From Vicia villosa (taxonomy: Eukaryota > Streptophyta > Magnoliopsida > Fabales > Fabaceae): a stretch of 64,000 nucleotides of DNA. Positions 55,343-64,000 of this stretch are shown here, one piece after another. The DNA is taken from NCBI RefSeq assembly GCF_029867415.1, contig NC_081186.1, forward strand, positions 30,383,915 through 30,447,914, written 5' to 3'. Made by a program: the position numbers and the translations under genes. Each line of letters opens with the position of its first letter. Within the stretch, counting starts at the first letter, position 1. The notes below the pieces were generated by a model. The model ran no database searches and was not told the origin of the DNA. It worked only from the letters and a program-made list of their open reading frames with translations.

Positions 55343-57958
55343 TGTCGCTACCGCGAAAAATGGAATCAGAGTCGCCACTAATATATTCATCCCATCGCGG
55401 GAAAGGAATATCAGAAACCTAATTCAGAATAAGAACAAGGTCTTTCGACCAGAGAATAGGGTACGGGAGTCGGTTACGCAAGGGGAAGGTGCTAGCACCC
55501 CTCACGCCCATCGTACTCGATGGTATCCACCTATGTTTGTTTCTATATAAAGGGTGTCTAATGTCTAAACCTAAATGCGAATGAATGCAAAATAAATACG
55601 GGGAAAAGAAGGAATTATTTACAAGTGTGATCGCTTAGGCCCCGCGACCCAATGCCTACGTATCCCTTACAAGGAATCAGAGCTACCGTAGTTCGGCTCC
55701 ATAGTTTCCATTTGTTTTGTGTTTTTTAGTTGAACAGCGGTTAAGGTTACAATCCACGATGCTCGACCTTTGGAGACTTATACGCCTACTTTTGGAAAGG
55801 ACTTAACTTGTTCTTAGGTGCCTAACAAGGCAAAAGAATGAACTTGGGTTTGTGTTATTTATGTGACTACATGATGAACAAAACCCAATACAAGGTTTCG
55901 CACCACTTCGTCACTTTGTTTTAATTCGAGCCTTTATTAAGTGTTTTAAGTGTTTTTTGGTTGGGTATTTTTTTAAGGGGATTTACTTTGCGAGTTGAAT
56001 CACATAAAAATGTATAATGATCGAGAAACAGATTAGGGAATGAATCCCACTCACTTCTATCCCATTATATAATGTTCAAGAAACAAATTAGGGAATGAAT
56101 CCCACTCATTTCTATCCCATTAATTAATGTTCGAGAAACAGATTAGGGAATGAATCCCACTCATTTCTCTCCCATTAAGTAGTGACCGAGAAACAGATTA
56201 GGGATTGAATCCCATTCATTTCTATGCCACTAAGTGATTGAGAAACAGATTAGGGAATTAATCCCACTCATTTCTCTATCACTTTCTTAATGTGATTCGC
56301 CTCTTTATTTATTAGTGTTTTAAAGTTGAAAAGAAAAAAAGAATGAACAAGGGGGACTAACCTACTTTCTTAATGTGATTCGCCTCTTTATCTAAACTAA
56401 AATCTAAAGGGAATTAACTAAGAAGAAAGTTGTTCAAGTTGACTAAAGTCAACTTTAACAACTAGGGGAATTTTAGACATTTCTCAAAATATGAAAATAT
56501 TCACAAAAAGAAAGAATTAAAATCTAAACTCACAAAAATATTCACAAGTTACCAAAGTATCGCATGAATCGTTACTTAACAATTAGCGAACGAACATCAT
56601 TTAGTTAAAACAAAAAGCAAATGAACACATGAACTAAGTTAGAGGTCAGTAGCATATTAATTCATTTATAGGTCTAATACCTTATACCGATCTATGTTAG
56701 TCAATTAGCTTGAAGCAACACGAAGTTCTAACAAAAACTAGACAAAACTAGGTCAAAACTAGCTAGTAAATTCAAATTGTGAATGAAGTTAGAAAAATGT
56801 AATGAAATGTTGGAAGTCAGTAGCAAATAGCCTCTAATAGGTGTCTAAACAATCACAAAATCGTGCCGAGGAGTTTCATACAAAATTATAGGTCATTTGT
56901 ACGAGTTATGATACAATCGTTAGCCAAAAGCAAGTTATTTACATGTGAGAAAGAAAAATCAAGTAAAATAAGAAGACATGATTTAAAAATTTCAACTCCA
57001 GGTCTTAGGAACTCTAAACATCCCTAATTATATGTACAAAAAGGAACCAACATTATTGCATGAATGCATTTCAATTTGAGGGTACAAACGTCACAATTAT
57101 CTATTAGAAACGCATGTTAATCGAGTTAAACGAAACTAACCAAATACCAATCAAAAACAAAGAAATATGAATTCATTTTTTACACACAATATCATGGATT
57201 AGTATACAGTAACCATACAAAAATTGGCAATTAGATTCGACTCCTAAGGCACTTAAACAAATTACTTTGTAAAACATGCTAAACATAAAAGTAGAATGAA
57301 CACATGTGAGGATATGATTTATTAAAAATAGAAACTAATTTCTAAAAATCTACGAAAAATACCAAAAATATCTACACACAGAATTCTATCCAGATTATAT
57401 TTATTTATTTTTTATTTGAATTAAAGATGATTTATGAGTCAAAAGTTATGAGAAAACAAAATTGAAACAATTAATGGAAATCTACCTAGAAGCTAGGGGG
57501 TGCGTTAGTAAAAAAGATTTGAACTATATTCTAATTACTAGCGCGCATGGGCCCAGTACTGGGAGGTGCAGAAACTAACTTGCATTCGGCCTATATCAAA
57601 ACGTGGCCCAGACTGAACATTGCATCACTCCTTTTTGTATTTTTATTTTATTATCTCTTTAATCAGCATGCATTTTATTTTCCAGTTATTCAGCATGTGG
57701 TATCTATTATGTAACCTATGGTTTATTGTTTAATATGTAACGTGACATACATGAAATCAATTGGTCAAGTAAGATTTTAAGTGGGAAGAAGACAACACAC
57801 ACGCCCCAGCCAGTAATAACGTGCCAACTCATGGATCAATCATTTGAATAAAACAAAATAGCAATAAAAATGGAAGACGGGCCAATCACGCTCTGCCACG
57901 TCAGCTAACTGTAAAAGAATCACAAGAACTAACAGACGCCGGAACGTACTGTTCCGGT
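55343..57958 (-). mobile_element. Ogre A-type LTR in reverse orientation (element C, partial)
   Basis: On the plus strand it starts TGTCGCTACCGCG, the reverse complement of the Ogre A LTR end. Its first 450 bp match 8330-8783 inverted. The rest shows a tandem array (56010-56285) and AT-rich non-coding sequence. It is cut at 57959 by the 5' LTR of Ogre D, so it is 2.6 kb of an LTR that may be about 4 kb. I see no coding content. Confidence 0.75.
56010..56285. repeat. Tandem array of about 55 bp, five copies
   Basis: GAGAAACAGATTAGGGAATG or a close variant starts at 56023, 56079, 56133, 56188 and 56240, each followed by AATCCCACTCATTTCT. A separate CTTTCTTAATGTGATTCGCC is repeated at about 56282 and 56364. 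Confidence 0.9.
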
Positions 57959-60857
57959 TGTCATACCCCAATTTTTGACCTAAGATACCACCTCATATCA
58001 TAGCATATGCATCATTTGCATCTCTAACAAATTGCATAGCTTGTGTTTGTTACTTGTGACTCAGCAGGATTTAATCAAGAAATCACTCATCAGTACAAGT
58101 AACAATAAATTAGGGTTTTGTTCTCCTTTCATCTCAAATGAACCATCTTCATCAACAATCAACATTTGGTCCTCAGAGATTCATTTCAACAAGCTCAAAG
58201 GCACTGAATCAACCAAATTAGGGTTTTGACTAAAGATAGCATACTCCTGACTTTTGCTCAGGATTTGATCTAATGACTTGGTAAATGACCTCAAGACCCC
58301 AAGGGCATCATTTTGACCTAATCCATTGGCTCAAGACATCTCCTACACAAGGATTGATCAACAGTGAAATTTCAAATCATCAGATTAAGGTTTTGAACTA
58401 TCAGGGACCAAAATCAGGGATCACATTTGGGAAACCCTAAAAATCCCCAGGAAGTCAATCAAAGGTTTCAATCATCTTCAAATAATTCCTATGACAACAT
58501 CCAATGGAAATTACATCTCAATTCAAGATCTCTAGTCATCAATTTCATCAGGTCGACAATTAGGGTTTTTGACCTAATTCATCTGAACAACTGACTTTTT
58601 AATCAGGACATGGTGCCACAACTCAAACCATGGCTCAATATCCTCTAATGCCTCAATATTATCCATTCATACCATTCATTTGGTAAGGATAGCCTGGTTC
58701 ATTTGAAATCTCCAGAAACGCGATTCGTTTGAAAAAGTCAACTGTACAAGATCACCATTGACTTTTGGGGAATTTTGGTCAACCTTGATTTTTGAAGTTT
58801 TGAATCATCAATATATGATATATGAAGTCATTTGATCAAGAAAAATCAAGAAAATCAATCAAGAATCAAAAAGTCAAAAGTTTGACTTTCCATACTTAGA
58901 AAAATTCTAAGTGTTTTTCAATGGTTTTTTTTCAAACTTTGGAAGGGAATAACTCAAAATTTCACCTACAAATTGAAAAAAACTTCCAACATGAAAGTTG
59001 TAGATTTTGATCCAATGAACAACTTTGTCACATATAATTTTTTTCCAAAAGATCAACCATTTAAGAGATATGGAGCTTCAAAGTTGGTATCTTTTGAAAA
59101 TTTCACATAAAACCTCATTTTCTTCAAAGTTCATGGATCTTTTTCACCCATTTCCTTAAAGGTCTTGAAGAAACTTTCAACTAGGGTTTTGAAGTGTGTA
59201 ACATGAGCTTTCCAAAATGTCCAAGAGCATGAAAAAATATGGAGTGTAGCCATGGTTTTGAATTTTGACATTAGTGAACCTTATGCTTGAATTTTCACCA
59301 TTTTTTCACTAAGTTTCAATACTACATGACATATAATGAAAATAATGATGCATCAAGGCAATAATTGATAGATATTTCTGATTTGAAGATCAGAATGGAA
59401 GAGGATAAGAAGCTTGAGATTTAACCATGGTTTAGTCACTTTTAACCATTTGCATTTAATGTGAAAGATTCCATTTTATCTCTTAAGCCAAATCATCATT
59501 CTTGAATCAACTTGGAAGAGCTTTGAGTTCAGAATCCTTGGCCTATAAATAGAGGTTCAAATCATCTTCAAACTCACACCAAAACCTCATAAACATAGGT
59601 TTTCTCTTCCTTTCTTAGAATGCAAGTTTCATGGTTTTCAAAAGAGGTAAAATTTTCAACCTCTAAACCTTTGAAGTTCTAAGTAAAGTGATGCTTCTAA
59701 CACTTCCCAAATACCATATGGAAGTTGTTTGAACCTTTGAAACCTTCCAAAAACATCAAAAACTCAGAATCACTACCTCACTTCCCAAATATGCATAACA
59801 CTAGCCTTATCATGCCAAAATCAAATCAAGGCCAATTCTGTCCAAACTAATCATCCAAACACATTCCATATACTATATGTGAAATATCCAAACATTCATA
59901 CATGACCTGAAACATCTCCATCATCAAATTCGATTCACTCTTGAAGCTTCTGCAGATCGGGTACCATGGTCATGCTCAGATGAATTCAGGTGGTTCCAAG
60001 CATCCAAACATGTTCCATAATCATCATTGAAGCTATCCAGATCATTACAAAGCATCTGCAACATGTTAATTAAGTATAATTTTTGTGTTTATCTTAATTA
60101 ATTTGATTCCTTTCAAAAATTTCAAATTGTTCTAAAACAAACGATCGACGTTTTAAAAAAAACAAATCACTTCCAAAACCATTTCTTTTTTTGGTTCTCC
60201 TTTCAAAAACTTTTGAATAAATCTTTTTGGATTAATCAATTGATTTCCAAAACAACTGGGCCTCTCGAATATTAGAGAGTATAAGTCCCTTTCCTCTTTC
60301 TTTGTACAGTTTTTCTTTAAACAGAAAACGTTTTTCAAAACAAAACTTTCAAAGCTTTTCAAACGACGAAACTTCGCGTTTTTAACAAAACAATCAACCA
60401 TGTTTTTGTAAATAAAACAAGGGGCCTCCACATAGGTATAAGTCCCATTCCTGTACATGAAATTAGGTATTTCATTGTACACACACCTTTTTGTATATAT
60501 CTCGTTCAATTTGTTTTTTTTAACTTCGAACAACAAATCAAAAAATGAAGGTTTTCTTTAAATCTTCCCAAAAATACCGTGGGCCTCCATGTAGGTATAA
60601 GTCCCGAGCCCTTTTGTAAATACTTGTTTACATAACTTTTGAATAAACTCAAGTGGGTCTCTCCCCGAGTATAAGTCCCGAGCCCCCGTGTTTACAAATG
60701 GATCATGCTTACAGGTATATTTCCTTCATAAACTCCATTGTATACACACACCTTGTCATATATAACTATTCATACTTGTTCACATTTGTTCATGTATTTG
60801 TTCATATTTGTGACTGTGTTATATATATGCTTGTTCAACTTAGTACAACACTAGGTT

Positions 60858-61115
60858 CCCCATAGCCTCCTATTGGGCTTCGTGCAAAAAATCACCCTAG
60901 TTTAGGTTAGGACATAGAGTATGGTTTCCCGGTGAAATCGCTCTAAGAGCTCAAACCAACTATACCATGCCTCCCCTTGGGCTTTGTACAAACGAGTGAC
61001 CCTCCCATAGCCTCCTCTTGGGCTTACAATGCAAGGACCCTCGATTGTCCCTCCCATAGCCTCCTCTTGGGCTTACAATGCAAGGACCCTCGGATAGCCT
61101 CCTCTTGGGCTTCGT
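60858..61115 (+). repeat. Diverged repeats with CATAGCCTCCTCTTGGGCTT
   Basis: Five copies lie near 60860, 60966, 61005, 61058 and 61094. The third and fourth are almost identical over about 53 bp, including TACAATGCAAGGACCCTCG. Confidence 0.85.
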
Positions 61116-61254
61116 ACAAGGACCCACGGGCTTCTTATAAGCATCCCCAATATCCAAATCAAATACCCTAGGAGATTAGACATTTATCATCTCTATGATA
61201 GGAGTATCTCTTCTATATCATCACAAACAATCAATTAATCAATCAATCAAATTT

Positions 61255-61440
61255 CTTTTTTGCCACAAGGCTGGCTGATCAATTAAACCTTTTTGCCACC
61301 GTACTAGCTGATTAATCAAAGTTTTTGTCACAAGGCTGACTTCATTGGAACTTTTGCCACAAGGCTGGCTGATTAATCAAAACTTTTTGTCACAAGGCTG
61401 ACTTCATTGAAAGTTTTTGCCACAAGGCTGGCTAAAAAGC
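61255..61440 (+). repeat. Alternating short repeats TTTTGYCACAAGGCTGRCT
   Basis: Six copies alternate between a 'gccacaaggctggctgat' and a 'gtcacaaggctgacttcattg' form. One copy has a changed middle (CACCGTACTAGCTG). Confidence 0.85.
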
Positions 61441-61863
61441 ATCTTTATCATTCTAAGCGCCATAAGTGGCATGGCCCAGGGCTTATAATGAAAAGATTTT
61501 CAAACAAAATCAAACAGATGTATGTGATGATATAGATTAGATACATCGAACATTTAGATGACATTTGTCTCTTATCCTTTGCTTCCACTAGCATAAGTGG
61601 GAACTACGATTGCTCTGACTTTCTCAACATCCCTTTGAGATACGTTGGGTGCTAATACCTTCCCTTCGTATAACCAACCCTCTTACCCGGAATCTCTCCC
61701 CCACTTTTTAGGTTATTGCAACTTTTTTCCTTTTCCTACTTTGGAAACAATAAAAAGTTTGGTCGAAACAAAGAAAAATCATTTTTTTGAGCACTCGAGC
61801 CCAAAGAAGGCATCAGGTGTCTCATCCCGAAAAAAGATACGATTTTTCCCCGCGACAGAAAAA

Positions 61864-61881
61864 TGGCGACTTCACTGGGGA
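61864..61881 (+). other. Ogre D tRNA primer binding site
   Basis: TGGCGACTTCACTGGGGA lies 6 bases after the LTR end, identical in sequence and spacing to Ogre B. Confidence 0.85.
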
Positions 61882-62695
61882 CCATCTTTTTATTGTTTCC
61901 AAAGAAAAGGTTAATTCTAATTTTTGCGTTTGTTATTTCATTTTTGTTACATGTTTGGTTCTGTGGTTCTGTTACATCTGTGGTTCTGTTACAAGTGACA
62001 CATTATGGACAAATCCTAACCCGGATTAAGTACACATAAGAATTAAGTGGAGGGTATAGTCATGTATGGCATACAAGGAGTCAGTCCTTAAAAACTCAGC
62101 ATGAGAATCCTTCCGCTAAGTGGAGGTTCCTTGTTGGTAGTATATGTTTAGCAAGTTAGTTGCGAAGACATTATTGCTTTCATTGAACTGTAGAAGCTGA
62201 GTTGGCTGTAGAACCCATAACCCATCCTGGCCTTATTAGGTTGTGGTGCAGAAACTATTCAGGTGTAGACTTGGATTAGTTGTCATGCGGAGAACCACAC
62301 TCAGACGAGTTTTTCTTGAGAATATTGCTGGCTCACAAGTTCAGTTGTGCAAGCCGGTAATATCCGAAAGAAAAATGTAGACTCTGACGTATCAGTAGAA
62401 CATGTTGTGCAGGTGATTAAACCCTAGTACTATCCCATGTTTGGTTCTCTGAACTCATGCTCGTGACGCTGGACCTTTGAACCTATGTGTACCATGTTTG
62501 TGTTACCATGTTTGTAGTACCATGTTTGCGCTACCATGTTTGTCGCACCATGTTTGCTTTACCATGTTTGAATATGTGGCATCCATGCATCCATGCATTC
62601 ATACATTCATTAAAAATCCATCTTTTCCCATAAAAGCATGATTTTTCCAAAAATTTTAGAGAATTTTTTCTTTGCAAACATTATAGGATTAAGTT
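61882..62695 (+). other. Ogre D 5' leader
   Basis: This is non-coding and collinear with the Ogre B leader. It has a run of 'taccatgtttg' repeats (62487-62570, about seven copies) and CATCCATGCAT repeats near 62581-62612. Confidence 0.75.
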
Positions 62696-63904
62696 ATGGA
62701 AGGGGTAAAAAGGCATACCAAAAAGTACGATTTCAAAATGCCTAATGTGGAAAGACTGAAAGAGTTAGCATCTTCTGTACAAGATCCTTCTGATTTTAGG
62801 AAAATCCATGGAAAGCTTTTGCCTATCTTGAACACTCATGTTGATGAAGGACTTCTCAAAACTCTGGTTCAGTTCTATGATCCCGTCTACCGATGTTTCA
62901 CCTTTCCAGACTATCAGTTGGTACCAACCTTGGAAGAATATGCCAATCTTTTGGGTATTCCTGTGTCTGACAAAATACCTTTCAATGGTTTGGAAGCCAT
63001 TCCTAAGTCACCAGTCATTGCAGCAAGTATCCACTTGAAGAAATCTGAAGTAGAGAGTAATTGGACTACCAAAGGAAACCTTCTGGGTTTGACTTCGCAG
63101 TTTCTAATAAAGAAAGCCTTTGATTTCATTGAAATTGGTAGCGTGATAGCTTTTGAAGCTGTACTAGCCTTGCTCATCTATGGGTTGGTTCTGTTTCCCA
63201 ACGTCAACGACTTTGTTGATATCAACGCCATAAAGATCTTTCTGATTGGAAATCCTGTTCCGACTTTGCTTGGTGACACGTATTTCTCTATTCATCACAG
63301 GAATCGCCAAGAAGGTGGAATCATTGTATGTTGTGCACCTCTTTTGTACAAATGGATTGTTTCACACTTACTTAAGTCCCCTACTTTCACGAAAAACCGA
63401 GAAGGTTTGCGTTGGCCTCAAAGACTTATGTCCCTTACTAATAATGATATCCATTGGTATACCTTGGCTCGCTGTGGTACAGAAACCATTGATATTTATG
63501 GAGAGTTCGCCAATGTACCTCTCATTGGCACACAAGGAGGAATTAACTACAATCCGATCCTAGCCCGACGACAACTCGGGTATGCAAATTCAGCTAAACC
63601 CATTGGTCTCGCTGTGGAAAACTACTTTTACCGAGAAGGGGAGGATCCTCAAAAGTTGAAGACAAGAATGGTTAGAGCTTGGTACGACGTCCGAAGAAAA
63701 GAAAAAGGTGGGGAAAGAAACTGCATTGCTACAAACGCCTATACCTGTTGGGTGAAGAAAAGAGTAAGGGAGCTTCAAATGCCTTATGATTATGAAAAAC
63801 CCATGTTCCTTGTGGTATCTCAACTACCCAATATTCCCATTGAACTCAGAAGCCCACAGGGAAGCCCTGATGAGAGTATTAGATCAAGCTTTTGTGGATC
63901 ATGA
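62696..63904 (+). CDS. Ogre ORF1 protein (DUF7745-like), C-terminus altered
   Basis: This is the only long uninterrupted frame besides the Tekay genes (402 codons, ATG 62696). Residues 1 to about 380 read as the legume Ogre ORF1 product, which I recall as the DUF7745 type found upstream of gag in these elements. Characteristic pieces are CFTFPDYQLVPTLEEYANLL, GLVLFPNVNDFVDINAIKIF, GGIIVCCAPLLYKWIVSHLL and MPYDYEKPMFLVVSQ. It is globular in style, and I see no signal peptide, membrane helix or catalytic motif. Its function in retrotransposition is unknown. The last 20 or so codons are out of frame with what follows: from 63843 the next frame encodes the region just before the protease. The stop at 63902-63904 is therefore probably not native. 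Confidence 0.75.
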   Translation: MEGVKRHTKKYDFKMPNVERLKELASSVQDPSDFRKIHGKLLPILNTHVDEGLLKTLVQFYDPVYRCFTFPDYQLVPTLEEYANLLGIPVSDKIPFNGLEAIPKSPVIAASIHLKKSEVESNWTTKGNLLGLTSQFLIKKAFDFIEIGSVIAFEAVLALLIYGLVLFPNVNDFVDINAIKIFLIGNPVPTLLGDTYFSIHHRNRQEGGIIVCCAPLLYKWIVSHLLKSPTFTKNREGLRWPQRLMSLTNNDIHWYTLARCGTETIDIYGEFANVPLIGTQGGINYNPILARRQLGYANSAKPIGLAVENYFYREGEDPQKLKTRMVRAWYDVRRKEKGGERNCIATNAYTCWVKKRVRELQMPYDYEKPMFLVVSQLPNIPIELRSPQGSPDESIRSSFCGS

Positions 63905-64000
63905 TGTGACTGTTGATCACTTTGATGGGATAATAGCTAACATAACAGCTTGCAACAATTTAAGCTTCTGTGATGAAGAACTCCCCGAGGAGGGAAGAAA
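63843..64000 (+). pseudogene. Start of the Ogre D protease region (fused after ORF1)
   Basis: In the +1 frame relative to ORF1, codons from 63843 read NSEAHREALMRVL, later NITACNNLSFCDEELPEEGR, to the window edge. This is the segment that in Ogre polyproteins lies between gag and the aspartic protease, shortly before its catalytic Asp. The gag coding sequence that should separate it from ORF1 is not present. The catalytic motif itself would lie right of the window. Confidence 0.6.

Larger units (their letters stand above)
57959..61857 (+). repeat. 5' LTR of Ogre D (3899 bp)
   Basis: It starts TGTCATACCCCAATTTTTG and ends TTTTTCCCCGCGACA. It is otherwise quite unlike the Ogre B LTR, sharing mainly both termini. 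It contains ATAGCCTCCTCTTGGGCTT repeats (60858-61115) and TTTTTGYCACAAGGCTGRCT repeats (61255-61440). Minus-strand ORF 60153-60536 is low complexity and not credible. Confidence 0.88.
57959..64000 (+). mobile_element. Ogre D, 5' part of an Ogre-type element
   Basis: It holds a 3899 bp 5' LTR, a primer site, a leader of about 0.8 kb, ORF1 and the beginning of the protease region, and continues past the window. CCGGT (57954-57958) is the expected target duplication. An ORF1 upstream of gag-pol and the same primer site as Ogre B place it in the Ogre lineage. Gag appears to be missing between ORF1 and the protease region. Confidence 0.85.

Noticed and set aside
60153..60536. Minus-strand ORF of 127 codons in the Ogre D LTR
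   Set aside because: It is low-complexity Lys/Phe/Asn-rich translation of AT-rich LTR sequence with no homology I recognise.
1..64000. Host protein-coding, tRNA or rRNA genes
   Set aside because: I found none on either strand: all recognisable protein motifs belong to transposable elements.

Overview
The window looks like intergenic heterochromatin from a large legume genome, most likely tribe Fabeae (pea, vetch or lentil type). The basis is its content: Ogre-type Ty3/gypsy elements with 3.3-4.2 kb LTRs and very long untranslated regions, Maximus/SIRE-type Ty1/copia elements with an env-like third ORF, a Tekay-type chromovirus, and a CACTA transposon. I found no host gene, tRNA, rRNA or CRISPR. 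Essentially every base belongs to a transposable element or its remains, and every multi-domain transposon gene I could read is broken.

Layout: 1-8783 is the 3' part of Ogre A (gag tail, 3' UTR, 3' LTR). 8784-16411 is a Tekay-like gypsy element with a partial 5' LTR, gag-pol and a complete 3' LTR. 16412 to about 25505 is copia B (Maximus/SIRE type), whose env-like gene is split by a 2.9 kb solo LTR (20673-23527) with a CTAGG target-site duplication. About 25506-34633 is a CACTA element on the minus strand with a TNP2 transposase and a second gene ending in a ULP1-like protease domain. 34634-36403 is the minus-strand env-like ORF of another copia (copia C). 36404-55342 is Ogre B: 5' LTR, tRNA primer site, short gag, 3' UTR and the start of the 3' LTR. 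It is interrupted by an Athila/Cyclops-like solo LTR (40416-42190) and by a complete non-coding LTR element (45059-52612, TAGAG duplication). 55343-57958 is part of an Ogre A-type LTR in reverse orientation. 57959-64000 is Ogre D: 5' LTR, primer site, leader, ORF1 and the beginning of the protease region.

The junctions are consistent with one nested insertion stack. Copia C would be the oldest host. It was hit by the CACTA element, which was hit by copia B, which was hit by Tekay, which was hit by Ogre A. Copia C was also hit independently by Ogre B, which received the Athila-like element, the non-coding element, and an Ogre A-type element that in turn received Ogre D. The missing outer halves of these elements should lie just outside the window.

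The genes therefore do not form a working pathway. Each encoded (or its family encodes) capsid, protease, reverse transcriptase, integrase or transposase for its own mobility, and each has stops, frameshifts or internal deletions. The non-coding element, the two gag-only Ogre copies and the gag-less Ogre D would all depend on enzymes made elsewhere. The most interesting content is structural: non-autonomous Ogre derivatives, satellite-like arrays inside Ogre 3' UTRs, palindrome-dense LTRs, and the nesting itself. I did not find a convincing new biological system.
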